NCBI GenBank assembly: GCA_018340375.1
Contig: JAFFJZ010000001.1
Location: forward strand, 44,508,001 to 44,572,000
From: Gonatopus flavifemur
Lineage: Eukaryota > Arthropoda > Insecta > Hymenoptera > Dryinidae
Direction: 5' to 3'
Length of the DNA stretch: 64,000 bases
Within the stretch, counting starts at the first letter, position 1; each line of letters begins with the position of its first letter. Made by a program: the position numbers and the translations under genes. Shown here one piece after another: positions 1 through 14,431 of this stretch. The notes under the pieces were generated by a model. The model saw only the letters and a list, made by a program, of their open reading frames with translations. It ran no database searches and was not told the DNA's origin.

Positions 1-1056
1 TGACTCTAAAGAATGTAGAATATGTAAAATATTATCCCAAGATTTCCGATGAAGTATGTAATCGATACAAATTTGTAATAGTCATTCAAGTATGTATTTA
101 GAATTCCATATTCACCAAGATCTTGGATTGTTCAATAATTTTCAAATGCTATGGAATTAAATTTTTCTACAAATTTTTGATGTTTAAAAGTTACTGCTTA
201 AATATTCATTTTTGTAGCAAAGAGGGATTCAAGGTTCACAGAAAACATTATACAAGACATTTATAGATTTTCCGCTAAATCATAATAAAATTGCTGGAAT
301 ATTTTAGTTTTTCTGTAATCACTTTGCAAAATCTTTGTAATCCCGTACATTTCTGAAAGATTTTCATATTACCGTGTAACAAATTTCTATTTACAGCAAT
401 AGATGAAGCGAAATGTTCTTTTGTAAGGTCTTCTAACACCATTCTTATCTGCTACGGTTTATTATGTATTTATTTTCGGTTCACGAAAATGTATAATTTT
501 AGGAGTATTATAAAATTTCATCATATTTTTCAGCTAAGTAGATTAATTAAAAGAAATGTCACTGTACATCCAAAATGAGACAAAACACGTGCGCTTCGAG
601 GGCTTTCAAACTTTCAAACAAACATTAGTAATCAGGTTTAGTCATTAATTACACAACCCTAATAATACAACTCCATTCTATCCCAGATTTTTTGTCATCA
701 AACCATTGTCGCCTAATGCATGGAAGTTCAAACACATTTTAATTTTGAATTTTCATTTTTTTTTGTTTTTTAATGATCTTATTTATTAGCAATAATTATT
801 CCATTCCATATGGATGAAAAGAAAAAAGAAATATAAGGGACTTTTTTATTTTCATTTCAACAATATGATTTGATGTGTTTTTCTTTTAGCGAATGAAGAA
901 AGAGTGCTGGGATATTAATCACGAAATCAACGATGAAATTGAGTGTAAAAAGAAGTTTTGACCACAAAAACAGTTTCTAGATCTAAGAATGTTTAGCTTA
1001 TTCGTTATTAAGATCACAAAAGAACTCTAAATAATTTCATAGTAGAACATGGAACA

Positions 1057-1092
<36 letters not shown>

Positions 1093-3026
1093 TATAAATA
1101 TAATCTTTGCACAATATACAGCAATTTAGAATAGATTATATGAGAATATATGTAAATGTATCTATATTGTACACTTATCAGAGTTACATTCAAAAAGGGA
1201 AAATTGACTCGCCAATACGTTGGATGAATTATTCGATTTGAATATATTGAGTTTATAAAATCCCATTGTGTATATTGTGAAAAATAGGTTTAACATCAGT
1301 ATATTTTATGAATACGTATGTATAGATAGCAGAGTTCTATATAAATTTACGTAACACTTTTTTTTTCTTTTCAAAAGTGTAACGAAATATTCACTATTAA
1401 TTGGTGCAGTATATTATACGTTTTATAAGTTATTTTAAAATCTTTTTTTTTTACAAATTTAATGGAAAAAATCGATGTTGATGGTTTTTTTTTCTTTTTC
1501 ATACTTCCATATGCAACAACAAGTGTACATAAGTATTCGAAGACTTTATTATTATTCTATTTTTGAGTAATTTTAGTAAAAATTCTAATGTGAATAAATC
1601 CTTTATATGAAAAACAAAACGGATAGAATAAATGTTAAGTTTGAATTTATATAACGATCATTCATTTTGATAAAAAATTTGTCATTCATTTTAAAAGAAA
1701 CCATCAATCAAGAAATAGAAAGATTGGGAGATTTGTGAAAGTAACCCGTATTATTTGTGTTGAAATCAAGTTGCACTGTGATTGAAACATTGCTTCTATT
1801 CACGAAGTCATCCTAATACATCTAATCTTTCATTTCATGTTCACAGAATTCAATAATTTTACGTAAGAATAATTGATACAAATACAGATCGGACAACCGG
1901 TTATACAAATAAATAAGCTTAGATTTCTTTTTAAAGTTTTTATTTCAATTAGTCTTTTGTGATGAATTCAAAATTTGTTTGAATGTAAAAGTTCTGGTTT
2001 CTCTAGTTATTTGAAGATGGTTTGATGAATCGTTTTCCAATTCATTTCATATCAGATATCAATTGTTACGAGATCAATTCTAAACAATGTCATCAAATTA
2101 TTTAAATAACGAGTGAAATGAGAATTGACTAAATATGATGGCATATTCAAATGCGCTTTGATACTGACATAAATATCTTGTAGCTTTAAATTTTTGTATT
2201 TATGAAGAGTTTAAATTGTAAAGAAAAAAAGAAATATGGAATAAAAAATTTTAATGAACGCAATATATTTACGATTGAAAAAAACCTATAAACAAAAATC
2301 GTTGAAGTATTTCGATAAGATATAAAAAATGTATAAAGCCACAATTTTTTGGTAAGATATAGAAAGATTTTTCAACATGTCTGTCATTAAAAAGATATTT
2401 AAAAGATCTTGAAAATGCACGCATTAGAGAACATAATAAATGTTTAAAATATTCACTGGATGAGTATTTTGATCAATAATTTTGAATCGCAGGTGTAGTT
2501 TTGAATAGAAAGAGAACAATATTATAATATTCTTTAATCCCACGAAAAGATTTATTCTACAAGAAACTAGATGAATAAAAAGTTCAATTTCTGTTCATAA
2601 TCGCAGAAATGATTACAACTTCAGGTTCAGTAGTGAATTATTGATTCAAAACTATTTATATTCTATTGTGAACCGTTATTTCTTCTGTAAATAATGAATT
2701 TTTATATTTCTATTGTTCAAGAACACAGAAAAAGTTTATTTACGATATTCTTCGTGTTATCAAAAGAGATCGGAAATCAGATTCAATCGATTTTATTTGA
2801 AAAAATGGAAACATCCACTTATTTTCGCGGTTAAAACCAAATAAACCAATGAGAGCGAAGTTATTTAATTCCGTGACGTTTCGATAAATGTCGGTGTTGT
2901 AAGGGGGCGTTCGTTCGCCCACCGATTGTGTCCTCAGTTCCCACTGTCTGGGACAGAATTTTCATTTTTTTCCTGCTTAACTGGCGTCTTGGGTTAAAGA
3001 GAATAATATCATTGTAATTTATCAAA
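1..3026. other. AT-rich intergenic DNA upstream of the SMAP gene
   Basis: No gene is supported here. The tract is strongly AT-rich with frequent stops in all frames and a (TA)n microsatellite near 1061-1090. The last 100 bases are the immediate 5' flank and probable 5' UTR of the ArfGAP gene that starts at 3027. A 60-codon minus-strand ORF at 2740-2922 resembles no family I know and is probably chance. Confidence 0.6.
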
Positions 3027-6000
3027 ATGACATCTCGCCTAGAAAAGGAACGTGCTAAACAAATTCAAGACAAATGTCAAAACCTTTTAACGCAGATGCT
3101 ACGTGATGAAGACAACAAGTATTGTGTTGATTGTGACGCGAAAGGTTTGTACATGGATTTAAGAATTGATCCTTTATCTTCGAAAAAATATCTGAAATTT
3201 TCTCATATCTATAAACTATTATTGTAATTCGATAATTTTTGAATAATCGGAAAGATTCTATCGAACACGAAATAACCTAATTTCACTTGGAAACGTCACA
3301 ACATTCTTTAGCACTCGTGACAAACAACGGAATTGACACAAAAATGAACGTGTGTGGAAGTTATCGAGAGTTCTCAAAGTTTTTAACCTTGATTTTTGTG
3401 GTGAAATCGAATTCAATTTTCCACTTTTTTTGTCCAAATTTTCAACCAAAGATCGATAGATGAATCATCTGTCAAAACTATCTTTTTTTCATCATTTTCA
3501 ATATTTTACAAATAAATTGAGTCATCTTCAAGTATGTTGATTGAATTCTATAATTTTTACTTTGCAGGACCAAGATGGGCAAGTTGGAATTTAGGAATAT
3601 TTTTGTGCATCCGTTGCGCAGGAATACACAGAAATCTTGGAGTTCACATAAGCAAAGTCAAATCTGTAAATTTAGATACTTGGACACCAGAACAAGTGGT
3701 GGTAAGTTCGTCACGGTCTACTAAATAAATACATGCCAAACGTGTGTTTGACAGATTTTGAAAGTAGTTGCAGGCAGCTGTTTCATGTTCTTATTTAATC
3801 GAGTCATGGAAATTCATTTTTTTGTGGTTGTTTTAATGATATTCAATAGAGTTTTTACAATATACAAGATGGGCTCAAAATGCACCCGTATTGAAGTTAA
3901 AGTCTCATTCGTTGGATGTATGATTCGTGTTTCATGTACTGTTTTATGATCTCAACATGTATTTTCAAGTAAAACTTCCATGACAAAAATTTTATTTTTG
4001 TCATTTGTTATCTAATTTCATGTTTTGAAAAAATGATGAAAAATCATTCATATTTTATGTTCAGAGCTTACAGCAAATGGGTAATTCCCGAGCTAGAGCT
4101 GTATACGAGGCCAATCTCCCAGACAGTTTCAGACGGCCTCAGACTGATTGTAGTTTGGAAAGTTTCATTAGGGCGAAATATGAGCATAAGAAATATATTG
4201 CCAGGGAATGGGTACCCCCGCCATTACCAAAGGTGAGAATATATATGATTTTAATGTAACAATTGGAGAATATTTTCACTTTTGTCATTTCATATTGATT
4301 ATAATTATTCAATAGTGTTTTTGAAATATTGTAATTTATACTTTTATCTAAAAGACTTTTCTCCTCAAAAAACTACTAAATCGTGAGTGTTAACCGGTAA
4401 TTCCTCTTTCTCCAATTGATGATTATATTCAATAAAAGTACTTCATCAAACAGTTTCATTGGATATTTTAGTTAGTGGTCACCCTGTTCGCTGTTTTTTG
4501 TCAATAATATTCAATGGAATCATTCTAGTGTAGTGTGTTTTTTGTTTCACAAAGTGCTTGTGATTAATATTAAATAAAAATTTCATTATCAACTAATGAA
4601 AAACTTCTATTCAGGTTTCTGATATTACATATAACAGATATAACTCATTTTCAAATAATTTCATACCAGAGACTTGATGCAACAGTTTTCTATTGGAAAA
4701 GTCGACCAGGCAACTCCCATAATATTCTAAGATTAATAAAGATATGTTAAACTTCACTCAAAGGTGATATCAGTGACACCTGAAGATGCAACCAGTCCCA
4801 TTGGTTAGAAAAAGACACAACCAAAATTATTCTGACAAATTCTTCGGAAACAAAAAAATGAAATCAAAATATCGCTTTGTACAGACATTTTTCAATCAAT
4901 AAAGATGGTCTGTACAGAGCGATATTTTCCATTTCCTGCTTTATTTTCGAATAATTTGTCAGAAAAGATTTGGCTCAGGTTGCATCATCAGGGATAGCTG
5001 GTATCCCCTTAAATTTTTGAGTTACAGGGATTTGAAATTTCAGTAAAATCAAACTTTTATTGCGATAGTGTACCAAAAGTACTCAATTTATCCTCCTTTC
5101 TCCACGCATTTTACTCCGTTTCATAAATAATCACAGGTTATGGCATCAGAGAATTTTCCATTCTGTTTAACCTGAATCAGTAATCGATAGATGCCTTTGG
5201 AATTCCATAACTGCTCAACCTTCTACAATAAACACCGACTTTCGTTGAACATTATCCAATCTTGAAAGAAGAATATAAATATGTTTGAAGTGGTAATTTC
5301 AAAAAAAAGCTGTGATTGATAATTCGTATATTCAGGTAAACTGGGACAAAGAACTCGACGAAGAAGCTGAGAGACAACGTAAACGAAAAAAAGAAGGTTT
5401 GAAAACCAACACTACTCAAAATACCCTTCCAGTTGTAAAAAAGCCTGAAGTAGTGCCTCAGTTGCCGAAACCTCGAAGTTCTGTCAGTCCGAAGCTCAAT
5501 AGAACAAATAATTCCGCTACTCAAGATTTGTTAGGACTTGGTACGTTTGAACCTTTTTCACAAGTTCTTTCTACGTTATTGATTATTGATATTATGACGA
5601 CAAGACGTTGAAAAATTCTTGAATATTTCTTCAGATGTTCCAGCTACAAATCAATTGAACTCAAACGGTTCGGGAGACGATATTTTCTCTTCTTTCTTAT
5701 CGGCCACTCCATCGACCAATTCCAATGCTACCAATGAAAAATCAGAAAGCACGACCACCAATACTACTTCGAGTAAAAGCGAAGAAGAAAGTTTCTTTGA
5801 ACAGCCCGCCACTGCATTACAAGAAAAAAGTAAAATGACAAAAGACAGTATTTTGGCTTTATATGGTACTTCGAGTAATCAACAATCAACAATGTTTGGA
5901 GTTCAAAGTACGTAATTGAGTTGATTTTACTATGTATGAAGTAAAAATTATGTGCAATTATGTGTAATTTCATGCACAATTCATTTCATTCGTCATTGTA

Positions 6001-9000
6001 AAAAACGAATGTTGATTTTATATAGTTGGAACTTTTTATTTTTCTTTTTCTAATTCTTTGAATGAAATTAATCGTTATATATTTTAATATCAAGATTCAC
6101 TCCATTCAATTCATATAAAAGACCAAAGAGGTTGAATGTTTGTAAATTATATTTGGATAAGATTTCATGTCAAAAGTTGTATTCGTCAGAATTCGTGAAC
6201 AGCGTGTGAAATGAAGCTGAAACTAGCAGCTGATTGTTGTGACTTTTGATTAAACGTTGTTGAAGCTTTTGTGATATCAGGAATCGATTGAGCAGCCCTC
6301 CACTACATTTCTCAGATGCTTGAATCCTCAATAAAAATTTTGTGTAAAAAGTTATAACAATTGGCTGTTAGCTCTACGGCTGCCAGTTTCAGCTTCATGC
6401 GTGCGAGGGTTGATAATTTTCATATCTCGGAAACAGTCACATTAGAAAATTGAATTACTTCTTAAGGACCATGAAGCATCAGAAAACGTAACTTTTAAGC
6501 AACTAAGCAATGATTACAAAATCTAAATATACAGCAATCAAGTGCACTGCTAGGATTACGCTTTGAATATAAATTCAAAGCCCAAAACATATTCCTCGAC
6601 ATGAAAAACCAAGTTATAAGCATTATTGACATTTGTAGGTTGATATATTTATCATTGTTTGCATGATTTTAGAAAATCATTTGCAGATCCAATTTCATAT
6701 TTAAAGCTCAATTTTAACAATGTACTTTATCACTGCAGATTGAAGATTTGTGTTTATTGCTTAGGTGTTCAGAAAGCACGTAGCAAAATTTCGCCGATTG
6801 CTTCAAGAACTCTTAAAGAGGTACCATGACACTGCCAAAGTTTTTCTGGTGAAATAATTGAAACTGGAAGAATATAATAAAAAAAATATGGTTTATAAAG
6901 TGCAATATTATTTTTGATTATATTGCTTCAGTTTCAAATAATTTGTCAGGGAAGAGTCGACTGGTGTGACGGTGCTAGTATTTCCTTAAGAAGATACAAG
7001 CCTTATCTATATCCTTATCAAGGATAGCACTCTAACTATTTGAAATTGAGATGGTAGAACGATCTGAACTCAGTTTCCATATGTTTTGTAAATCAGAATG
7101 AAATAATTCGAAAAATGATGTTTCTTTTTCAGGTGGGATGTACAATCAGCAATCTAATATGCAATTCAAACAATCAATACCAAATGCGATGCCCTATGGT
7201 CAGCAAAATACTTATCCAACGCAACAAAGTTCCTTAAACCAACTAAATTTTCCAATGCAAATGCCGGTGGCGAATCAAATGCTTGTTAATCCAAATCAAA
7301 TACCTGTAAATCCCAATTCTGTAGGAGCAACGCCTAATCCTTTAGGAAATTGTGTACACGTGGGCCCAATCAATCAAATCAATGGAGTACCGAATCCTGC
7401 GGTAGCCATGCAATCTCAAATGGTAAGAATCTTTAAATAAAATTGAAGTTTCAAGTGAATCAATTATTATGGCGTCATTTGGAAAGAGTTCATGATAGAT
7501 TGAAGAAAAAATCAGTACCATGCATAATTAAATTCAAGATTTTCGATGTAACGATAAAGCCAGATATGCAAGTAAGGTTGTAAGAATATTAAATTTTCCT
7601 GTTCTTAAAGTTATTGTTAGTTTATATTCATTTTTTTCTCTTGCCATGAAATATAATGGGGTAAAAACAAATTGATGGTGAATATTGGTTTATTTTCCAA
7701 TTCAACAATTCGCTTGTTATAGCCTGTAGGATTATTTTTTTCTTGGTACTAGACGCAAGTAGAAGAGCGCTGTATGCTCGTTGCGGATCAACACAATATT
7801 AATTATTTCAATTTGAACAGATTTTCTCACATAATTTTTCATCAACAGGCAATGCAGTTAGGACAAAGCAACGTTACCGCCAGCAACGGATGGAGTGGTA
7901 TGTTAACAAATCAGAACTTGACTCCAGCTCCAGGTAGTAATCCTTTCTTCAATTTACCCCCTCAACCACAGCAACATACCAACTCTTTCGCTGTACAGGT
8001 ATGTGAACTCAAAATTATGTATCTTTCATTTTAAATTTAAAAAAAAAACATAACTCCTAATAAGAATGCGAGAAGAATCCTTTATGATACATTATACTGC
8101 GAAAATACACTTTCTTGCTTATTTTATGTATACAGTGGGTAAAAATAGTATGTTACGTGTCAAGGGAGGAAAGTACGCCATTACCAACTTGAGAGCTTAA
8201 CAAGTTCCTGTAAAAACAAGTTGAAAAGATTAATGCAAAATATATCAAGAGAAAATGGGTATCTTGAAAAATACCATATTTTATGGAGATTCAGTGCTGG
8301 TTTGACCAGAGTTAAAATATTCACGTGATCAAATGAAGAAATCTAAAAGTACCAGATTAGCGCTAAATCTCCCAGGGGGGCTCAATTTCATCAGACATAT
8401 TCAGTCGCAATGTAGTCTAATTGAGAATGTCTTTAGTGCGGGGTCGCAATTGGGTGGTTGATCATCCATTCTCAATTGAACCAAATTGTGACTGAATATT
8501 TCTGATGGAGTTGAGTTCTTCTGAAATCTCCATAAAACATATTACTTCTCAAGATACTTTTTTCTCGGTGTATCAAATGAAAGTACAAAACAATTGGTTT
8601 GAATCAATAGCAAGGAGATTACAAGCAAATATTAGAAAAAAAAAATCACACAAGTCTATTGTCATTCTTTCATGGGAACGGGATTATGTAAATACTTTTT
8701 TTATCATAAAATTTTGGTTTTTTTTTCTAATAATGAATAGAATGGATGGATTTATGTTATCTATTCATAAGAGTTACTGAAAAATATATATTATAATGAT
8801 TATTTTCATTACTTCAAAAAAATTTTGTGAAGACAATCAAGTGTGCAAATACTTTTTTTATCCACTGCATATTGGCAATTTTACATCAAAGATTTTTATC
8901 TTTTACAAAAACATCAAATTAATTGACAAATTATCATAGTTTCAAAGATATACATATACAATAAATTCTGTCAACGCTATGAATTTGGAATCAGTGAATT

Positions 9001-9158
9001 AAAAATACTTTTTAGTGATTTACTGTTACGAATGTTTATAGTTGCCACAGCAAATGGCACAAATGTCGATAAACGGAATGAACTTCTCCACGCCGCCAGC
9101 AAAATCCACCACAACCGCACTATCAGGGCAAACATTTTCCACCAATTTATGGCAATAA
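3027..9158 (+). CDS. Smap1: Stromal membrane-associated protein (SMAP-type ArfGAP), 8 exons
   Basis: GTPase-activating protein for Arf GTPases that acts in clathrin-linked endosomal traffic. Exons 3027-3144, 3568-3701, 4065-4232, 5336-5540, 5635-5907, 7133-7422, 7849-7998 and 9042-9158 join in frame to 484 residues. The ArfGAP domain fills about residues 15-135. Its zinc finger is C-x2-C-x16-C-x2-C (Cys33, 36, 53, 56), and the catalytic arginine is Arg61 in GIHRNLG. A basic stretch (RQRKRKKEG) follows the domain, then a clathrin-box-like DLLGLG near residue 205 and a long low-complexity tail rich in Asn, Gln and Met. The length and tail fit SMAP1/SMAP2, and I cannot tell which paralogue a single insect gene should be named for. 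The ATG at 3027 is followed directly by the family's usual N-terminus. MITEs sit in introns 3, 5 and 7. A possible polyadenylation signal lies at 9411. Confidence 0.93.
4758..5012. repeat. Palindromic MITE, family B, SMAP intron 3
   Basis: A 250-base inverted repeat ends in AAGGTGATATCAGTG and GCTGGTATCCCCTTAA. Two copies of a CTGTACAGA-type core flank the centre. The right end abuts TTAA and the left end TCAA. Closely related copies occur at 37820, 52286, 19634 and elsewhere in the window. Confidence 0.85.
6212..6398. repeat. MITE, family A (GAAGCTGAAACTAGC ends), SMAP intron 5
   Basis: The left end GAAGCTGAAACTAGCAGC and the right end GCCAGTTTCAGCTTC are inverted copies about 185 bases apart. 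The same termini flank 37273-37470 and 24282-24402, and a lone left end is at 23576. There is no coding capacity. Confidence 0.75.
8245..8570. repeat. Degraded MITE, family C, with a second inverted repeat inside, SMAP intron 7
   Basis: The ends (…GAAAATGGGTATCTTGAAA / AAGATACTTTTTTCTCGGTG) are flanked by TA and match the 10358 and 27101 copies. The centre differs. It holds an independent inverted repeat at 8381-8515, CTCAATTTCATCAGACATAT against its complement, which is probably a nested insertion. Confidence 0.65.
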
Positions 9159-10355
9159 AAATGTATTTATGATTATTGTTAGTTGATTGACTGTTCTAAT
9201 CGAGTGTGTTACGCTTGATGTCGATCATTAACTTGATTGTATTGATGATTGTTTGACTTGATAGAATTGTTGGCAAACAAAAATATTGTCAAAAGACGAA
9301 CCTTTGTGTTGCATACAATTCACATGCATTATAAGTGGAATCTGTAAAACATTGTTATCCCAAAAAACTGGAACATTTGCAGATTCTCAAAATCATGAAT
9401 AACAAAGAATAATAAAAGTAAATTGAAACTAATGACATAATTGTGGTGGTTATTCACAATAATTATCACATTTATATTTAATTGAAAAAAAAGGAAAAAC
9501 TTTTTTTGTTATTTTTTGTGATAGAGTAGTACGATTGTGGTAAAAATGATGATAATTTCATTTCAACAAGGTGAATAATACAATTTTTGTTTGACATTCA
9601 TCGAAAAGAAACAAACATGTCTACTCGTTTTTATTGCTCATTTATTTTTTATTTTGATAAATTTTTCTTACGTATGAGCATATCTCATAATGAATCTATT
9701 GAACAACATGAATTCATTCTTGATTCGTTGAATTTTTCATGACGTTACATTGGCTATTCTATTTGAATTTAATTTTTAGTCCAAGCGTTGTATTATTTTA
9801 TTATATAAATTAATAGATTATGAGATTTGCTATTATAATTTCCCAGTTTGCATAAATTAATATGTGTAATAGAAGTATTGAATTGCATTTAATAAGCTGC
9901 TAGAGTGCTTATACGTACGCAAAATTAAAATTTTTATTTATTAGGTGTTCCAGTGAGTTTTGAGGGATTTGTCGAAGTACGCAAAATTTAGTTAATTTCA
10001 GAAAAACTGTAAATTATATGGTATTCAAAATTCCCATTGGTTCCCAACAATTCGTGCTTCTTCATATTTTTCGAACTGCTCAAAGGTAAGGCTCGAAATT
10101 GCAATGATCGAAATAGACGAGAATTTGATGAAACAAAGCCTGGAGAATGCGCAAGTTGTGATGAAACTTCTCTAACAGCAACTTTCGCAACATGTGGTTA
10201 ATTGACAATCGAGAAATAGTTGATTCAGCAACATTACATGCTTTAACTAATTGTTCAAGTGTCTGACACGAATATTCATCCAATAATAAATACCTGAGGA
10301 TTCAATTAACCGATTGAGCAAACTTAGAGATGTTTTATCGGTTTGCAAAATATAC
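9159..10355. other. 3' flank of the SMAP gene and intergenic DNA
   Basis: The first 260 bases are the probable 3' UTR, with AATAAA at 9411-9416. The rest is AT-rich DNA without a supported gene. Confidence 0.5.
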
Positions 10356-10357
10356 TA

Positions 10358-10623
10358 CACTGAGAAAACAGATATCTTGAAAAATACCATAATTTATGGA
10401 TTTTCAGCGCTGGTCTGACCCGAGTCGGAATATTCACTTGCATGAATCTCTAAAAGTACCATAATTTCTTGGACTTTTTGAAATAAGTATGGTACCTTCC
10501 GTATAAAAGTCCAAGACATCATGGTACTTTTAGAGGTTTTTTCAGGTAAATATTTAGACTCGGTCAGACCAGCGCAAAAAATCCATAAATTATGGTACTT
10601 TTTAAGATACCTTTTTCTCCGTG
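10358..10623. repeat. Palindromic MITE, family C, TA target duplication
   Basis: This 266-base element starts CACTGAGAAAACAGATATC and ends GATACCTTTTTCTCCGTG, with TA at 10356-10357 and 10624-10625. It is the near-identical reverse complement of 27101-27370. The TA duplication suggests mobilisation by a Tc1/mariner-type transposase. ORFs read from it on both strands are by-products of the palindrome. Confidence 0.88.
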
Positions 10624-10680
10624 TAAATAAATGTAAAATCACAACCACTTACAAAAGGCCCTCAAAATCAACTGGAACAC

Positions 10681-10750
10681 TTAAGAAGATACCAGCGTTT
10701 ACCATCCGAGCACGTTGGTTGGAACAAGACAAACAGCTGGTATCCTCTTA
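10681..10750. repeat. Short family B fold-back
   Basis: TTAAGAAGATACCAGCG and CAGCTGGTATCCTCTTAA face each other across about 40 bases. These are the termini of family B with almost no interior. Confidence 0.65.
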
Positions 10751-10759
10751 ATACATCGA

Positions 10760-13700
10760 GTTTTATTAACAGTATAGGATGCCACGCAAAACATCAGTAT
10801 TGTCGTTCATTATTGACGTCAAAAATCAGAATGATTTGATCATTGATTTAATCTTTGCAATACATTACATTCATTTTTCATGGCAATATATAAATGACTC
10901 ATATATGTTTTATATCCATGCTTCAAATGATTTCATTTTAAAACTTGCATCGAAGTAGAGAGTCCTCGGAAGAGTGTTTTCAGGAAAAACTAATTGAGAT
11001 AAAACTCGTAGTATTTAGAAAGAAACATTGAAATGTTATCTTTCAAAAATTACACCTTTTACATGAAAAAATGTACCGTGAAAATATATTTTGGAGAAAT
11101 TATTTCGATGCAAATTTAAAAATGAGACAACCTCTTTTCCATTGAGATGTTCATGTCATTTATGAGAAGTATTTGATTTAGAAAAAAATGGTGCTGTTTA
11201 TGATTTAATTAGCGATTAAGAGTAAAAATTGTATAAATAGTATGGAATGTCAACAATATTTTTAATCATTGTAATAATTAAGCTCGATAGAAACTTTGAT
11301 GAACTCGTACTCTCTAAATCCGAATCGGTGAATATCGTTGCTCAGGATTTACATAGTACAATCTCGAATACGATAATTTCAGTGAATACTTGAAGATATT
11401 TCTTTATAAATATCTCAATCAATCAGACAGAATTTCTGATTTTTGACATCAATATAATGTATAAATAAAATTAGACAATGCAACTTGATTGTTGATAATA
11501 ATCATTAAATCCTTTAATACACAATGATTTGTATTTTCTATAAGTATTTGCAGCACACTATCTTCATGAAAAAGTTATACTTCACGTCGTATACTTGATC
11601 ATAAAGATTTCTAATGAATGTAAGTTGATTGTGAAATTATAATATAAACGTATTATAGAAATCCTAGAGAATTTCTTCATGAATACCTCGGGAAACTTTG
11701 ATGCTGTCTGGGATTATTAGTATTGAAATTAAAAACATTTAATTGCTACATTCATACATTCACGTACCGGATATAATTGAATCAAATTGGTCAAATTATT
11801 TCTACATGAAATATGAAAATTTGAAGCGACAGGCGTCAGTAGTCGAGGAGGATACGATGACTTGTTATTGATCATGTTATCGACACCTAGTAGTTCGAAT
11901 GTGATACCCTTCGAAGCTTGAAACTGAAAATAATCTAAAATCTGTAATGAAATTTCATCTTTGAAAACCTATATTAATCACAAGAACGCCATGAATTTCC
12001 TATTTGTATACTGTAATGGAATACTTCATATTACATGTACAAAATATCATGGTTTTTATCTGGAAATATCAACTCCTGGTGTCTTTACCTTGATGAATCG
12101 CAAAAAATTTACAATAAATGAAATCATTGTTTCATCATTGTGTATCAAAGAATATTAAATTATATATAATTTATGCAATATAATGTCTAGACGACAATGA
12201 AAAAAATGAGTTTAAATTAAATGGCATATTAGAACAAAATTTATTTATATGTCAAACTGATTATTTGCTAATTCAAGTACATAAAGAAGAATAGCGCATT
12301 TAAATAGTTATAATATTAATTATCCACGACTATCGATTTTGTCGATTTTCAATTGATATATATATATAATTAAATTATTTGTAATAAAATTTGAATTACA
12401 TTTGGAACCTTGATGAAGAAGGGAGTGCAAATAAATCTTGATTTTATTGAAATCCAGATCAACAATATTATTAATAAAAAATCATTTGGAAGGAAAAATA
12501 AGATGAAATTTTGTCAATTCTTTGTACAAAAAAGAAAATTTTATTAAGTGGTATTTCGTAATTGAATTACGTTGTGATCATGTTATTGCACATGGGTATT
12601 CGTTGAAAAACATTTTTAGTATCGCTCGATGAATGGAATTTCATGGGGTTATTGTTATATAATTGAGAACATTTCAATTATTCCAATGAGATGATTTGTT
12701 TTGTATGAATAATTGGATTTATGATAATCAGAAAAGTTTTATTCTTTGAACTGTACAAGTATATTGAGCTTTGCATAAATTCCAAGTGATTTCATGATGA
12801 TTTCGTTTCAAAGTTTTTCTAACCCATAAACCAGCTCATAAAAATGATGTACTTAATAAACATAGTTAATTGTTTAATTTAAGTAAGAGGATTACTTTGT
12901 CAAAGACATTTTTTATGTAATTACGTCCAAGAGAAGATTCTCATATGAATTCAACAGAAATAAAGAAATAAATTGATTCATCAACTTTTTAAACATAAAA
13001 AATATCGATTTGTTTTAGAGAATTATATGTGTACAATAGTTAGTAGATTCTCATGTACTTTAAGTGTAGAAATAGGAGTACGATCGGAGAAGATTTTGCT
13101 CAGGACGTATGTCGAGTGTCGCCATTCATCAGTGAAATTCATTTATCAAACTTCTCAAATAAATCAACAAAATATATGTTTATTATCCTTGCAACGACAA
13201 GTCTTTGTTACAAAAGCGGACAAAAAGAAGTTTCAAGTTGCATCCATTATTAAGGTACAAGTAGCTGTTACTTATAACTTATTAAATTTTAGATGCTTAG
13301 CTTACATTTCGCTAGAAATTTTTTACGTTAATAAGTAACAAACTCGAGTTTGTATGAATGATTCATCATCATGAACTATGAAAGTCAGGTACGGAATGAC
13401 CATGTTGTGTCCAAAAACATTTCTATCAGGGTTGCCAGTTCTTCGGGTTTGATTCGGAGACTCCGGGTTTCTCTTATGATTCCAATCCCTCAAAAAAGTT
13501 CCCAGGTTAGAAAAATGAGTAGAATTCTGTTCAGGATTTGGTTTTACACAAATTGACCTTCATGTATCATAAAACATGATTGAGTGATAATGGTTGTGTA
13601 CAACCAAATCCTGACAAGAATTCTACAAAATTTTTTCACCTGGATTCTTCTCCTCGTCCTTGCAATATGTTCTTGTTCTTTTCCCTATTTTCTCCCCAAA

Positions 13701-13800
13701 ACAAAGAAAAAAGTATGGGAATTTTGCAAGTTTGTGGAAGTGGACAAGGGAAACCCAAAATCGCGACATTTTCATCTCCTGTCTCCCGCTTTTTTCTTGT
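10760..13800. other. Intergenic DNA without a recognised gene
   Basis: About 3 kb of AT-rich sequence. The ORFs found here (for example 12973-13338) are AT-codon runs with no domain I recognise. Part of 13440-14010 is repeat-derived. Confidence 0.5.
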
Positions 13801-13804
13801 ATCA

Positions 13805-14011
13805 CCCTGGCTAGAAAAACCCATTGATTCTCACCAAATCTCATTGAATCTTGTACAATGTTCTGACCAAGTCCTATTCAACCTTTTTCAATGGGATTTA
13901 ATCAGATGAATGTATTTTTCCAATGTGATTCTGATTGAATCTTGCACAATGTTCTGATCAAATCCCATTAAATTTCATTTTGTCAAATTCTATGCATTTT
14001 TTTAACCAGGG
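13805..14011. repeat. MITE, family F (CCCTGGYTARAAAAA ends)
   Basis: The left end CCCTGGCTAGAAAAACCC and the right end TTTTTTTAACCAGGG are inverted copies. The interior has repeated AAATCTCATTGAATCTTG-like blocks on both arms. A second copy is at 14821-15014. Confidence 0.7.
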
Positions 14012-14431
14012 CATACTCTCCGGGTCATTTCGAGTGCATTCGAGGTGGCAATCCTGACTTATATAAATTGTGCAAACATTCCCAAGGTACACAACTCTTT
14101 AACTAAAAAATTCCAGAAGATTATAATTTTTGCAAAACATTATGAAATTAATTTTGTCAGGGTAGATGACAAGTATAGTATAGTTTTGATATAAAAGTAT
14201 GATCTATTTGGAATGTGTATTAGGATCCGTTAGGAAATTTTTAATTGCCGTGCTGGAAATGTCAAATAGGGATGTGCATTAAAATGAACAAAAATAGGAT
14301 TGAAAGTCAAAGTTTTTTTAGGGATTCTTTGAAACCTAAAAAGAATTCAAGAGGGATTCTTTTTTCAGAATTGATTAGTAATTTTTATGAGTTACTTGAG
14401 ATAGCACATGAACAATTCTCCTCCCATGACA

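Noticed and set aside
2740..2922. Minus-strand 60-codon ORF next to the SMAP start
   Set aside because: No domain or conserved pattern, and it lies in promoter/5' UTR sequence of the opposite gene.
10394..10751. Two overlapping ORFs of 84 and 76 codons on opposite strands
   Set aside because: They are translations of the two arms of a family C palindrome, which explains their mirrored sequence.
12973..13338. 121-codon ORF in the intergenic region
   Set aside because: No recognisable family and no splice partners. A frame of this length can occur by chance.
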